64,000 nucleotides of DNA from Mixophyes australis (GCA_036250195.1 JAVHZZ010000006.1:72716869-72780868), one strand, 5' to 3'; shown: positions 34,835-48,475, numbered from the stretch's first letter. Program-made: numbers and translations. Notes: generated from the letters alone by a model not told the origin.

Positions 34835-37655
34835 GTGCTGACTAAGAGAGGACTATGTGGTGAGCAATGCTGTTTAGGAGATGACTATCTACCTATCAGC
34901 AACATTTAATAGAGGATATATTTAGCAGAACGGATTAAAAGAGAACTATCTATCTAGTAGTACTCTTTAGGAGAGGACTATCTATCTAGCAGTACTCTTT
35001 AGGAGAGGACTATCCATCTAGCCGTTCTGTTTAGGAGAGGACTATCTATCTAGCCGTTCTGTTTAGGAGAGGACTATCTATCTAGCCGTTCTGTTTAGGA
35101 GAGGACTATCTATCTAGCCGTTCTGTTTAGGAGAGGACTATCTATCTAGCCGTTCTGTTTAGGAGAGGACTATCTATCTAGCCGTTCTGTTTAGGAGAGG
35201 ACTATCTATCTAGCAGTACTGTTTAGGAGAGGACTATCTATCTAGCAGTACTGTTTAGGAGAGGACTATCTATCTAGCAGTACTGTTTAGGAGAGGACTA
35301 TCTATCTAGCAGTACTGTTTAGGAGAGGACTATCTATCTAGCACTACTGTTTAGGAGAGGACTATCTATCTAGCAGCACTTTTTAGGAGAGGATTACCTA
35401 TCTAGCAGCACTTTTTAGGAGAGGATTATCTATCTAGCACTGCTGTTTAGGAGAGGACTATCTATCTAGCAGCACTGTTTAGGAGAGGACTATCTATCTA
35501 GCAGCACTGTTTAGGAGAGGACTATCTATCTAGTAGTACTCTTTAAGAGAGGACTATCTATCTAGCAGTACTCTTTAGGAGAGGACTATCTATCTAGCAG
35601 CACTGTTTAGTAGAGGACTATCTATCTAGCAGCACTGTTTAGGAGAGGACTATATCTAATAGTACTGTTTAGGAGAGGTATATTTATCTAGCAGTACTGT
35701 TTAGGAGAGGACTATCTATCTAGCAGTACTCTTTAGGAGAGGACTATCTATCTAGCAGTACTCTTTAGGAGAGGACTATCTATCTAGCAGTACTCTTTAG
35801 GAGAGGACTATCTATCTAGCAGTACTCTTTAGGAGAGGACTATCTATCTAGCAGTACTGTTTAGGAGAGGACTATCTATCTAGCAGTACTCTTTAGGAGA
35901 GGACTATCTATCTAGCAGTACTCTTTAGGAGAGGACTATCTATCTAGCAGTACTCTTTAGGAGAGGACTATCTATCTAGCAGTACTCTTTAGGAGAGGAC
36001 TATCTATCTAGCAGTTCTCTTTAGGAGAGGACTATCTATCTAGCAGCACTTTTTAGGAGAGGATTACCTATCTAGCAGCACTATTTAGGAGAGGACTATA
36101 TCTAATAGTACTGTTTAGGAGAGGACTATTTATCTAGCAGTACTGTTTAGGAGAGGACTATCTATCTAGCAGCACTGTTTAGGAGAGGACTATCTGTCTA
36201 GCAGTACTCTTTAGGAGAGGACTATCTATCTAGCAGTACTCTTTAGGAGAGGACTATCTATCTAGCAGTACTCTTTAGGAGAGGACTATCTATCTAGCAG
36301 TACTCTTTAGGAGAGGACTATCTATCTAGCAGTTCTCTTTAGGAGAGGACTATCTATCTAGCAGCACTTTTTAGGAGAGGATTACCTATCTAGCAGCACT
36401 ATTTAGGAGAGGACTATATCTAATAGTACTGTTTAGGAGAGGACTATTTATCTAGCAGTACTGTTTAGGAGAGGACTATCTATCTAGCAGCACTGTTTAG
36501 GAGAGGACTATCTGTCTAGCAGCACTGTTTAGGAGAGGACTTTCTGTCTAGCAGCACTGTTTAGGAGAGGACTATCTGTCTAGCAGCACTGTTTAGGAGA
36601 GGACTATTTATCTAGCAGTACTGTTTAGGAGAGGACTATCTATCTAGCAGTACTCTTTAGGAGAGGACTATCTATCTAGCAGTACTCTTTAGGAGAGGAC
36701 TATCTATCTAGCAGTACTCTTTAGGAGAGGACTATCTATCTAGCAGTACTGTTTAGGAGAGGACTATCTATCTAGCAGTATTGTTTAGGAGAGCACTATC
36801 TATTTAGCAGTACTGTTTAGGAGAGGACTATCTATCTAGCAGTACTCTTTAGGAGAGGACTATCTATCTAGCAGTACTCTTTAGGAGAGGACTATCTATC
36901 TAGCAGTACTCTTTAGGAGAGGACTATCTATCTAGCAGTACTCTTTAGGAGAGGACTATCTATCTAGCAGTACTCTTTAGGAGAGGACTATCTATCTAGC
37001 AGTACTGTTTAGGAGAGGACTATCTATCTAGCAGTACTGTTTAGGAGAGGACTATCTATCTAGCAGTACTCTTTAGGAGAGGACTATCTATCTAGCAGTA
37101 CTCTTTAGGAGAGGACTATCTATCTAGCAGTACTGTTTAGGAGAGGACTATCTATCTAGCAGTACTCTTTAGGAGAGGACTATCTATCTAGCAGTACTCT
37201 TTAGGAGAGGACTATCTATCTAGTAGTACTCTTTAAGAGAGGACTATCTATCTAGCAGTATTGTTTAGGAGAGGACTATCTATCTAGCAGTACTGTTTAG
37301 GAGATGATTATCTATCTAGCAGTACTGTTTAGGAGAGGATTATCTATCTAGCAGTACTGTTTAGGAGATGATTATCTATCTAGCAGTACTCTTTAGGAGA
37401 GGATTATCTATCTAGCAGTACTGTTTAGGAGATGATTATCTATCTAGCAGTACTGTTTAGGAGAGGACTATCTATCTAGCAGTACTGTTTAGGAGAGGAC
37501 TATCTATCTAGCAGTACTGTTTAGGAGATGATTATCTATCTAGCAGTACTCTTTAGGAGAGGATTATCTATCTAGCAGTACTCTTTAGGAGAGGATTATC
37601 TATCTAGCAGTACTCTTTAGGAGATGATTAGCTATCCATCAATGCTGTTTAAGAC
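34835..37655. repeat. 32-bp minisatellite, about 85-88 units
   Basis: Consensus tttaggagaggactatctat followed by ctagcagtactg or ctagcagtactc. Subtypes differ at the 3' end of the unit (cagtactg, cagtactc, cagcactg, ccgttctg) and are clustered in runs. A 30-bp variant (actatatctaatag) recurs. Stops occur in every frame and no protein is implied. It makes up most of DNAI2 intron 6 (33836-38667). Confidence 0.97.
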
Positions 37656-38667
37656 AGGAAGTGTAATCTCTTTGGTGACCAATGACTCACAACTGGAAAC
37701 TTAATGTAAGAGAGGAAAGAGGACAGAAATGTTACTTAAATAAAATTATTTCAGTTTTTCCCCAGAGGAGAGACAAATCTCGCACTAATGATTCAACAAT
37801 GTTTTATCACTGGATTTAATTACACTGTGGAAATCATTTCCTAATTTACAATAAAAACATAGACATGACATGGAAACACAGTGCTGTGAAACTAAGTCAG
37901 TATTCTTTTATATTCTTTTAAAAACATATATTATTAGGACATAATATTGAAAGGCTTTCCCTGCTAATCCAAACAATGTACATTTCTGATAGTGTGCAGC
38001 TTGCAGCAGTCGCTGTTGCTCTCTCTGATTCAGAGTGGAACTTACGCCAACTTGTGTAGTGTAAACTGCATAAATTCACACTGCGCATACCCAAAAAGAG
38101 AACATACGCATATGCACCAATGCAGACTTGCACAAACCTGCCACTTGTGCCTCCTTAAGACTGGAGAGGTGAAAAAGGGCGTGCAAATACAGGCCGAGTA
38201 CGGCAAGGTGTGTTCACCCACATGCAGCTCATGCAGACCAGCAGAAACATGCATATATGCATCTCAGAAGCAGTATCTATTGCACCGGGTGGGGGATGAT
38301 GATGACTTGCCATAAGCCAGGCACATATGCTGCCAATGCAGAAACGGAGCATCTTGAGATCTGTACGGATCTGCATATGGGTGAAAATACACTATTTTTG
38401 TGTGTGCTTTTTTTTTTTTATTTGAGAGTAATTTTTGCACTTTTTGCAACCAACTCTGTATCAGCCCCTCTTTTTCAATACTCTAAGGAGAAAAAAAAAT
38501 AGTATTTAAACAGACAGTAACAACAACAGTAACTACTGCACACTGAAGAGGAACTAGAAAAAACAAAACAACAAAACTATCTCTAGATGTCTACAGATTT
38601 TACAGACTAAAGAGGTTTATTGGGTCATGGAGAAATCTCCCAGAGAGATGACCTCCCCTTTCCTTAC

Positions 38668-38781
38668 TGATCTGTCCATTGTAGCACCCTCCAACCAGGA
38701 TGTGGGAGTCTTTGGGGTTGTATTCCAAGCTGACAAGTGGGGACACAGGTTTCAGGGTCAGTTCTGGCTTGTTTGGGTTTT
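38668..38781 (-). CDS. DNAI2: DNAI2 coding exon 6
   Basis: Residues 204 (split Glu) to 241 plus one base: [20 protein letters not shown], then [18 protein letters not shown]. Compare human [20 protein letters not shown]. Acceptor ctctcttacttag, donor ATCA|gtaagg. Confidence 0.95.
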
Positions 38782-39023
38782 CTAAGTAAGAGAGAGAGAG
38801 GTTGAAATAAATGTTAAACATGTTTTCAGAGTCGGTACCTAATTTTACAGCACAATTATGCAAGCTCAGAAATGTCTGCAATAAACATGGCAATGTCTGC
38901 CACTGGCTGCACTCGCTATATTATAGTGTTAACATGCAAACAAAGACACTTTAAACACAATGCCGTCTACCTCTACAGTGTATTTACTCATAATTCATAT
39001 TACTTAAAAACCATCATCATCAC

Positions 39024-39166
39024 CAATATCCCAGATATAGGAGTCGTAGCTCATGTCTTTGGGGGCACGCTGGAACTCGAGGCAGGAATATGCGACGGCG
39101 AGCTTTCTGCTGCCATCTGGGTGCCAGGAGAGATGTGTAGCCGTGCGCTTGATTTCATTGGGGTCT
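39024..39166 (-). CDS. DNAI2: DNAI2 coding exon 5
   Basis: Residues 156-203 plus one base: [20 protein letters not shown], then [20 protein letters not shown] and DSYIWDI. This starts the first WD repeats ([13 protein letters not shown]). Acceptor ttattctaacag, donor ATTG|gtgatg. Intron 4 (209 bp) and intron 5 (242 bp) are the shortest introns of the gene. Confidence 0.95.
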
Positions 39167-39375
39167 CTGTTAGAATAACAATGTCATGTTAAAAGGTGCT
39201 AAGGGGTGTCTTACTAAATATATCGGTTTGCACTCTAAGCTTATTCGCTACATACAAAGTTATCTGAGAAATGGTTGAAAGGCTGATCTGGGTGCTAATG
39301 TCATACACTGCTCTCAAGAATTACCATTACTGTTAACACAAGCTGCTCATAATCTGTCTGTGTTATGTATTGTAC

Positions 39376-39497
39376 CTGAATACATTAATGGTCTTTGCAG
39401 AAGGAGCTTCATCCATCCCCTCCAGCTCCTCCTCTTCTTCAAAGTACTCCTCGTAAATATTGATGGCGTTGTTTTGTTTGATGCAGTGCTCCATCAC
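39376..39497 (-). CDS. DNAI2: DNAI2 coding exon 4
   Basis: 122 nt, residues 116-155 plus two bases: [20 protein letters not shown], then [20 protein letters not shown]. Human reads [20 protein letters not shown]. This is the acidic linker ahead of the propeller. Acceptor tgtcatacaag, donor TTCAG|gtacaa. Confidence 0.95.
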
Positions 39498-39904
39498 CTT
39501 GTATGACAAGACAACAGTTAGCAATCAGTTAATGTGTAACCATTGTGGTCTGCTCTACCTCTTGCTGCACTTTGTGGTTTGAAGACAGAAGATCAGACTG
39601 AAATCCATAAGTGAACAGACTTCCTGCTATGTCAGCTGCTATAAATCTAACATTAGTGTCATCGGATACCTAGAAGACACCTATTAGAATCTTAAATGGG
39701 ATGAAATGGGCTTGTGTTTACTCTTAATCTGCTCGGCCTTCTTAAAGGACTAATAAACCTAAAATGCAAGTTGCTTTCTATAAAATAGTTAATCATAATT
39801 CCTTTATTAATGTTCAAAGGTGATCTAATGTTAAATGCAACGTTTTAAATTTCCAGTACAAGCAGAGATCCTAACTTCTACTTCAAGTGGCCTTCTTCAG
39901 TTAG

Positions 39905-40452
39905 GTCCATTACTAACTACAGTGATAACTTTACATATATCACTAAATCACACACACATTACAGTATTCCTAATACCAGATACAGTGATACCGTTACATA
40001 TATCACTAAATCACACACACATTACAGTATTCCTAATACCAGATACAGTGATACCGTTACATGTACCACTAAAACACACACATTACAGTATGCCCAATAC
40101 CAGCTACAGTGATACCACTAAATCACACACATTAGAGTATGCCCAATACCAGATACAGTGATACCACTAAATCACACACATTACAGTATGCCCAATACCA
40201 GCTACAGTGATACCACTAAATCACACACACATTACAGTATGCCCAATACCAGCTACAGTGATACCACTAAATCACACACATTACAGTATGCCCAATACCA
40301 GCTACAGTGATACCACTAAATCACACACATTACAGTATGCCCAATACCAGCTACAGTGATACCACTAAATCACACACATTACAGTATGCCCAATACCAGC
40401 TACAGTGATACCACTAAATCACACACATTACAATACCATCTACAGTGATACA
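39905..40452. repeat. 49-bp minisatellite with longer 63-bp founder units
   Basis: Unit cactaaatcacacacattac followed by agtatgcccaataccagcta and cagtgatac. The first two or three units are about 63 bp because they also hold cgttacatatat. The array lies in DNAI2 intron 3. Confidence 0.9.
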
Positions 40453-40847
40453 CTTACATGCCCACAGTCTAAATTCCTCTCTGCAAAGGGAACTATGCCA
40501 TAAAACATACATAACAATTTGGCTAAGCTGCTCCCCCCCACCCTCATGTACACATCAAAATACACCCTCAGCTACCAAACTGTTATGCAAAAGGCAAAGA
40601 CTAATCCAGTTTTGCTACTTAACAAACTTTTCAGGAGCTTGGTACAATTAAATATATTTGTGAGATGTCTGTGATTATGGGGAAGCAGTTTTTCTAAGAA
40701 CACCAGATTTCCTGTCTGTAAGTCTACAGAAGAATATAGCACATAGGTACACACATCCTAAAACAAAAATATAACAAAAGGCAATTACCTTACACTCAGG
40801 TACAGCTACAGGATTGTATACAATTTCACTGACCTAAGCTCACACCT

Positions 40848-41098
40848 CCCAACATTTGGATAGGCTGCCTTGGGACAGGGGGCATGGCTATGGTACAATA
40901 TGGGTGTGTCCACACAGCGGGGAGTGCATAGTGCTTGTGAAGAGCTAGACTGCCTGTTCTCTCATCCCCTCCCTTCTAAAACCTTTATTGCCATAGAGAA
41001 GCAGTACTGAACAGGCATTACCTCCCTAATTTTCAACCAATAGGGACACAGCTGTCCCCATCGGGATGGCCCTCAATTCGGGAAAGCTGGGAGGTATA
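40848..41098. repeat. MITE-like element with ACCTCCCAAC ends
   Basis: Left acctcccaacatttggatag, right gaaagctgggaggt; an inverted end pair around about 250 bp without coding capacity. No convincing target duplication was seen. DNAI2 intron 3. Confidence 0.6.
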
Positions 41099-41560
41099 TA
41101 AACGGTACCTAAGTTTCTGTGATATGAGAATACAGCCTATAAATTCACTAGGAACCAGTAACATCAGTGGATGGCTAAGTGATACTTCTGGTTGTTAGTC
41201 TATTGATAGGCCAGATTTTCATGAAAATTGGTTCTGCACACCCTCCACTGAGTGTTGGCAATAGGTGCACTTTAAGTGTTAGGTCATTGTACGGGAAATT
41301 TTACATGTGTGCTACATCATGTATTTCCATACAGCTTCAACTTTCATTTTTTGCTCAGTGGCCCTTTAGATAGATACAAGAAGTGTCAGACAATTTATAT
41401 AATTTAATATATATATTATTTCCAGGATACCTCACTGAGTAAAGTAGCATGTAGCGAGGTGTTCAGTAGTGTATTGTGAAGTATGACAAATGAATTAAAA
41501 TATCTCCAGAGCTGAGAAAATGCAAATTTAGTGAAGCATTGACCACTATAAAATCCTTAC

Positions 41561-41722
41561 ACCGCCCAGCTGCGTGATTGTGGTGATATAATGGTCATCC
41601 TTTTCCACTTTCTTCCGGTAACGGGTGGTTTGTTCCATTTCTTGCGGGTTAATGTCTTTAGGCCATCCACCTTCCACATGGTTCACACCTCGAGCTTCCA
41701 TTTCAAACCTTTCTGTGTTAAC
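41561..41722 (-). CDS. DNAI2: DNAI2 coding exon 3
   Basis: 54 codons, residues 62-115: [20 protein letters not shown], then [20 protein letters not shown] and [14 protein letters not shown]. Matches human [20 protein letters not shown]. Acceptor tctgtag, donor GGT|gtaagg, phase 0 both sides. Confidence 0.95.
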
Positions 41723-41869
41723 CTACAGAGATGTAACAACATAACATTAGTGGAGACCCTTTATTACACCCAGGCCGGTATTGAGCACTAAAGTTACCTA
41801 CACACAGTGGAATAAGTCATTTTGATGACTGGACCAATGAAGAGGAAATGGCCATTTACCCCTCCACAC

Positions 41870-43860
41870 ACAACAAAGAACACCCCTAAAAATGGAGGCA
41901 CAGCGCTTTACAGTCGAATGGGGAAAACAAAATAGTAAGACATGACATAACATTACAAAGTATAACATGACATAATGTAAAATGACAAATTATGAATATA
42001 AAATGACATAATATGACGTGACATAATATAACATGATGTAATAGGAAAGACCTAATAAGAAATGGAGGGGAGTGGGGGGGACACAGGAGAATGGAGGGCC
42101 CTGCTCATGATAGCTTACAGTCTAAAAGGAGGGTGAGCTTGAAACAAGAGAGGGTGACATGAAGAGAAGAGGTGGATGAGAGATGGAGAGAAGGTTAGAC
42201 GTTAGATTAGTAAGCTTTAATGAAAGCTTTAGTTTTAAGGGTACGTTTGAACATTTTCAGGCACAGGAGAGTCTGATAGTATGAGGGAGAGTGTTCCTAA
42301 GCTTGGGAGTGGCACGGTAGAATTCATGGAGAGATGAGGTTACCAGAAAGGAGGTGAGGTGGCAATCATTAAACGGGTGAGAGGGAATATGTAGGGAGAT
42401 GAGATTGGAGTTGTAAGCAGGGGAGTAACAGTTGAGTGCTTTGTAAGTGGGGAGTTTGAATTGAATTCTATAGGGGTAGGGAAACCAGTGTAGGTTTGGC
42501 AGAGAGAGGAGGCAAAATTGGAGTGGGGATCAACTTTGCTGCAGTGTTGAGGATAGATTGAAAAGAAGAGAAACGGGTGATGAGGATGCTGGACAGGAGA
42601 AGGTTGCAATAATCAAGGCAAGAGTTGATTAGAAAATGTTTTGGTAGCATCAAAGGAGATGAAGGTTCTGATTCTGCTAACGTTGGGAAGATGGAATTAA
42701 AATGGTTGGGCGAGGGATTGGATATGGTGGGGTGAAAGAGAGGGAGGCGTCAAGGATGATGCTAAACCAGCGAACTAGAGGAGATAATGGTATTAATTAC
42801 AGTGAGGGAGAGGTGGAGAGTGGTCAAGACGACAAGCTCAATTTTAAACATGTTGAGTTTGAGAAAGCGATGGGACATCCAGGAGAAGATGCACACTCTA
42901 GAGATAAGGGAGGTGGAGAACTCAGAGGTAGATTTGAGTGTCGTCCATGCAGAGATAAAACTGGAGAAAGAAGGTGCTGATGAGTCCACCAAAGGAGAAG
43001 GTGTACAGGGACAAGAGCAGGTGTCCGAGTACAGAGCCCTTGGGACATCTTTGGGAAGGGGGGGGGAAGAGAAACTGGAGAAGTAGATGGAGCAGTGGTT
43101 GGAGAGGTAGAAGGTAAACCAACAGAGGACAGTGTGGCGAAGGCCAATGAGGTGCAGTAGGATAGGGTGGTCCACTATGTAAAAGGTTGCAAAGAGGTCC
43201 AGTAGGATAATCAGAAAGAAGTGGCCCATGGACTTGGCAGAGAAGAATGCCCTAGTGAATTTGACTAGGGCAGTTTTTCTGTAGTGGAGGGAGCGGAAGA
43301 GGAGAGGATAGAGGAGGGAGTGACTGGAGAGGCAGGCGAAAATGCCAGTGGAGAGGGATAGACAGAAGAGGCGGGCGAGGTGCAGAAGAGGGAATGGATC
43401 AGGAGAGAGGGGATGGGATCAAGGAGGCAGGTTGAGGAGGAAAAGAGTGGACTTCATCACCTGTGAGGGAACAGAAGGCGCATATAGAGGTGGGAGGAAA
43501 GGGATGGGGGATGAAGTAGGGTATGCAGGTGGGATAAGTCAGGAGGAGAGTTTACATCTAATGTTATCAGCTTTGTAAATGAAAAGGAAGGCAAGGCTGG
43601 TAGATGAGACACTTGAGGGAGGATTGTTTGGTGAGAGAGAGGGAAAAGCTATAGGAGAAGATGAACTTGAAATGGAGAAAGCGAGAAAGATTTCCTACAG
43701 GAACCGGGTTTGTTTGGAGTGCCATGGTTGGGGTTTGCATCACTGGAGGCAGTAGCGTCAAGGGCAGAGGTGAGAATTTGGTTGTAGAGGGAACTTGGTT
43801 GGGGGAGTCCACCAGGGCTGTTATTGGGGAGAGGAGTGCTTCAGCCAGGGAACTTTAACA
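41870..43860 (-). mobile_element. Degenerate non-LTR retrotransposon (reverse transcriptase)
   Basis: Minus-strand fragments in broken frames match LINE reverse transcriptase: [29 protein letters not shown], a catalytic-box remnant MDDTQIYL (usual YADDTQIYL), then INSCLDYCNLLLSS and SFQSILNTAAKL. The order agrees with L2/CR1-like elements and many stops and frame changes make it inactive. The 3' end at 41870-42140 (tatagcttacagtctaa-type end) lies in DNAI2 intron 2. Clade assignment is tentative. Confidence 0.8.
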
Positions 43861-44344
43861 GTAATTAGTCCCATGTCTCTGAACTACTGTAAATAGAAAG
43901 CATATCACTATGCAATGTTTACCCAATGCCAAGATTCTGTGTAGGATAATTAGCAGTTACTACTTAATGATAAGGATATGGTTAAGTTATTAACATCATT
44001 AATTGGTATTTAAGATAATTGTCATTTGCCAATCTATTAGAAGCTCCTTTGCATAATTTATACCCGTCTATTAAACCATTCCAGTAATCTTGTCCCACTG
44101 GCATTTGATAAAGCAAGGCTGGCAGCAGCTCAAATGGAAAACAGTAGTGATGTAGTGTTATATGCTCTTCCGGGAACATAGGCACCACATAGAGACCACC
44201 AAAACCCGGACGGAGAATAACTTTGCCAGCGGACACGTTTAGAAAGAAGAAAACAAATATAGCATGTACCCTGATTTCAATACATAAATTATTTACACTT
44301 AGCTTAAATCAGTGAAAATCAGTCCTGAAAAATCATGAAACTTG

Positions 44345-44640
44345 GCTGTTTTTATTACTGTTGTTGATGTATAAGGGGACACAGTGCTCCGCAGCACAGG
44401 ACACTGGGGGAAAACAGGACATACATAAAACAGGGACATATAAGGTAGACAAAATAAATGCAGACATGACAACAAAAGGTAGGGAGGGCCATGGTCATGA
44501 GAGAGCTTACATTGTATTGGTGAAAGGGCAGATCTGAGATAAGAGGAGCGAGTATGGCTAGAGAGGATGGGAGTAGAGTAAGTGGGAATAGAGTGTACCA
44601 GTGTGAGTAGTATAGGTGCGTACAGGGTAGGAACTAATAA
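44345..44640 (-). mobile_element. LINE 3'-end fragment
   Basis: cagtgctccgcagcacagg, then atgagagagcttacattgta, resembles the 3' end of the LINE at 41870-43860 in the same orientation. No coding part is recognisable. Confidence 0.5.
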
Positions 44641-45540
44641 ACAAGTGTTGTTTTCTGGTGTAGCAGAAACCCATATATAAAAAAATTAAAAAATAATGTT
44701 ATATGTATAATTGTAAACATTTTGTATAATGAATTGATAATATTACACTTACCTACCTAAGTGTAGAGAAGCTTTTAATAAATGCTGAAAGCCATTGGTT
44801 GCATGTGTGTTTAGAAAAGGTGAAAGGGAAAAAAAGGAAATGAGAATATAGTGTTCTTCATTTAGTCTAAGTGAATAAATAAATAATTAACCATGCACTC
44901 ACCATATAGATGATCATGAAAATCCCTGAACAGAACATTAGAATGTGAACATCTCTCAATGCCAACTGTTCCGAATCATGTCATTTATTTAGATATCACT
45001 ATCCGTATTTTCTTGTTTCCATCTATGCACAGTGTCACGTTATAAAGCATTACTACTGAAGAAGTTTGTTTAAACTTACATAACATCCAGGCAGCGATCG
45101 ATGGTCTTTATATTTTATTAGTAATTTTGCTGTTTGCATTTTAAATCTATGTTAAAAGTTTCCCTTATTAACAAACGCTAGTCCTCTCACATCCAATACA
45201 TTTTTAGAAACCTTATCATTGGGGAAAACTGTGCATGTCCCATCTGCAATGTGATTTGTGACACTGAGATTTGTTCCTGAAAAAATGTGTAGACAACTCT
45301 TAAATATTACTCCCCCTGCTGACTGATGTCTGTATAACACTTGTGTTTCCAGCAAGAGATCCTTCTTTTACTATGGTTATCTACAGCAACTAAACAAGTA
45401 ATACACAGCAAGAGACTATGGACATGTACTTGGCTGTGCAAGATAAAACAAATGGTTATCAGTGGAGGAACTAGCACTGTGGAAGGGGGTGCAGTGATCC
45501 AGGGAGGGCAGCAATGCTGGGCCATCGGCCCTCTGTGCAC

Positions 45541-45861
45541 AATCATCATCATTTATTTATATAGCGCCACTAATTCCACAGCGCTGCTCAGAGAACTCAC
45601 TCACATCAGTCCCTGACCGATAGAGCTTACAGTCTAAATTCCCTAACACACACAGAAAGATTAGGGTCAATTTGATAGCAGCCAATTAACCTACCAGTAT
45701 GTTTTTGGATTGTGGGAGGAATTCGGAGCACCCAGAGGAAACCCGCACAAACACAGGGAGAACATGCAAACACCACACAGATAAGGCCATGGTCGGGAAT
45801 TGAACTCATGACCCCAGTGCTGTGAAGCAGAAGTGCTAACCACTAAGCCACCGGGCTGCCC
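45541..45861 (-). repeat. tRNA-like SINE, full-length copy
   Basis: Reverse complement of the 22123 copy: atcatcatcatttatttata at the 3' tail, tcatgaccccagtgctgtga and gtgctaaccactaagccacc at the tRNA-like head. DNAI2 intron 2. Confidence 0.9.
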
Positions 45862-46159
45862 AGTTTGGGTCACTTCTTGAACCGAAGGCACAAACCCTCA
45901 GAAGACCAGAATAGGGGCCACAGGATGGACCATCATCGCAGGACCCTCTAAAAATGTATGGCCGGCATTACACCTCTGCAAATAGAGGGATGGACAAACT
46001 GTCACAATTTAACAGTTGTTCTGCATTTCTATCTATTTACTAAAATATTACATATGCTGTATTGCTATAATTGGAGAGTTTATTTTTTCACTGCACTAAC
46101 ATGGTTTTATTTTATCTGCTAGCACCACAAATGGATACAAGTGTCATGTGATTACCATT

Positions 46160-46690
46160 TCTCTTGCCTCTAAGATGTTTTCTGCACTGCTCCCCATCTC
46201 TGAAATGCACTCGCACTGTCAGACTCTCCCCCAGCCTCCAATGCGTCAAACACTCCCTCAAAACTCGCCTGTTCTCCAAAGCCTAACAGACGACTGTTGC
46301 CTCTGCAACACACCCACATGGTGCCCAATTCCTCCCTCCCTTCCCCTCCTTCTTCCCTTCAACGTGACACCCCCGCGTTATTCCACTCTAAGCCCTCCCG
46401 TTATATTGTAAGCTCTCATGAGCAGAGCTCGTTTCCTCCTTCCATTATCACCATCAGGTACCCTTACCTTCCTTGTAATTGCCCTTTGCAATATAACTTG
46501 ATTTATGTCACCTTTCTTGTATTACTACTTGTATTTGTTACCTGTGCTTTTCAGCTCTACTTGTGCTATGGACATTTTTGTGATCTATTGTTTGCTTATG
46601 TTACCTATGTCTACCGTGTTTGTACTACCGCCATGTATGGCGCAGTGGAACTTTGTGGCTCCCTATAAATAAACAGCAGTAACAATAAGA
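46160..46690 (+). mobile_element. LINE 3'-end fragment with A-rich tail
   Basis: The plus strand reads like the very C-terminus of a CR1/L2-type ORF2 (LPISEMHSHCQTLPQPPMRQ) followed by a 3' UTR (ttgtaagctctcatgagcag, cgcagtggaactttgtggct) and ending ataaataaacagcagtaaca. DNAI2 intron 2. Confidence 0.7.
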
Positions 46691-47209
46691 ATGTGATGCT
46701 CTCTTTGGCCAGACACCCCCACTGCTGCCAAGCCTCTTGGATAATAACAAAAAATAATGCAATTTCAACCAGGGTGGTTACGGACAAGACTAAATATAAT
46801 TGAGAATAGAAAGGTACGTTTTGATTATATTTACTGTTTTATTATAATGCACAGCCCCTTCTTTTCCATCACTTGGTGAGGTACTTTAACTTAGCATGTT
46901 TAATGCCACTGGTGCTATTGTTGTCTACAGAGAACTTTCACAAAACAGGTAAAATTGTATCAACAGCGACACATGCAGGTTACAATAATGAACTACACTC
47001 AATTAAATAAGCAAATGAAAAACGATTATAGATTTGTCCATAACTTTTAAATGAAGGATACACAAGCAGTGGGATTAAACTTGTTTTCATCAACCGTTGG
47101 ATGCGGCAATCATTTAGAATTTTCAAACATATGTAGAAACAGACATCAGTTTTGAGCCAACCAAACACCCTTTGTATTACAGTAGCCCACACATGCCATC
47201 ATCGGTTAC

Positions 47210-47397
47210 CTCATGCTCAGACATGTCATTGGCACACTGGATACCGGTGTCACATGGGTTCCTCTCTATAAAGTTTAATGCCTGTGTGGGATCAGGCAGT
47301 ATGTCTACATGTAGTTCTGCTGGCCGGTCTGAAAAGTTGCATTGTCGTCCAAACTCACTGCGTTTCCGTGTGTACACGTACACAATCTCCATGATCC
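47210..47397 (-). CDS. DNAI2: DNAI2 exon 2 with the start codon
   Basis: Five 5' UTR bases (GGATC), then ATG at 47390-47392 and 61 codons: [20 protein letters not shown], then [20 protein letters not shown] and [18 protein letters not shown]. Human begins [20 protein letters not shown], which fixes the start. Acceptor tctgtcactctag, donor GAG|gtaacc. Confidence 0.96.
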
Positions 47398-48475
47398 CTA
47401 GAGTGACAGAAAGTGGTTATTAGTTTGTTTAATGCTAAAATAACGGGAGATTAACTTGTGGAAAAAGTTTTTTCCACAGCCGATCTTAGCATGTAAGAAT
47501 CATTGTGGTTTACAGATGAAGCAAAAGTCAATGTATGCAACAAGGTAAGGAAAGTGACAAATAGGAGTTTATAAAGTGAAAATGTATTGGGAGCATGGGC
47601 TTGGCTGTACTGCTTTCAAAAAGTAATATGTACTTAAGCACGCTACAATTATAACATTCTTAGAGAAATGATTAAGGGACAGTATACCATATTTGTCATT
47701 TTATTTATGATAGTCCTTTAACAAAAATTGTTGCTGTATTAAGGCTCTAAATCTATATTTGCTGTGTGCACAAAAAAAACAAATCACAAAAAAACAACAA
47801 ACATTTTTAATACATGGTAATTACATTTTTTTGTCCTGATTTCACAATTAGCAAGAGAACGCTCTGTTGATTCCTTTACCACTTGACAGAGGCAGCATAT
47901 ACCTAGTGTAGGGTACATGTATAGAATTTAGTATGTGTGTATGTGTATGTAACAAGTGTGTGTTAAGACAAAGTGCAACTAAGGTGCTATAAAGTCCACC
48001 CTATTCACAAAAGTCCTGTATTGTCCAATAAAAAATGCCCTAACATACAAGAAAGCCTTTAATTCAGTTGCACTGTTCCAAAGAACCAATTGTTAATGTG
48101 ACACAGTTAATTAGGTTTCAATGTTAAGGAAGAGGGATGGACACTGGGAGAAACATCAGTAGAAATATCACAATAGATCAAACAATTGAAGATTTAATAA
48201 TTGATACATGAAATACCCTATGCACTAATAATTGTGCTATTTAGACAGTAACTATGACTCATGAAAATTTTGACCACTTGTCCTGGGTATAGGACAGCTG
48301 GAATAAATATCCGGACCAACAATAGATCTAGCAAGAAAACTTTATTATTAATTAAAATATGATTCCAAGACCCTCTGGGGGCTTATGGTAGCTTTAAACC
48401 CTATAGAAATACCACAATCTTCCTACATCAGTATGACAGAGGCCTCATATCATTACTCTGTACTGTTGGGTACCC

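Noticed and set aside
34835..37655. Possible CRISPR array
   Set aside because: Units are directly adjacent with no unique spacers, the locus is a vertebrate intron and no cas gene exists.
43982..44236. 84-codon minus-strand frame as an extra DNAI2 exon
   Set aside because: It is not similar to DNAI2 and exons 2 and 3 already join in phase without it.
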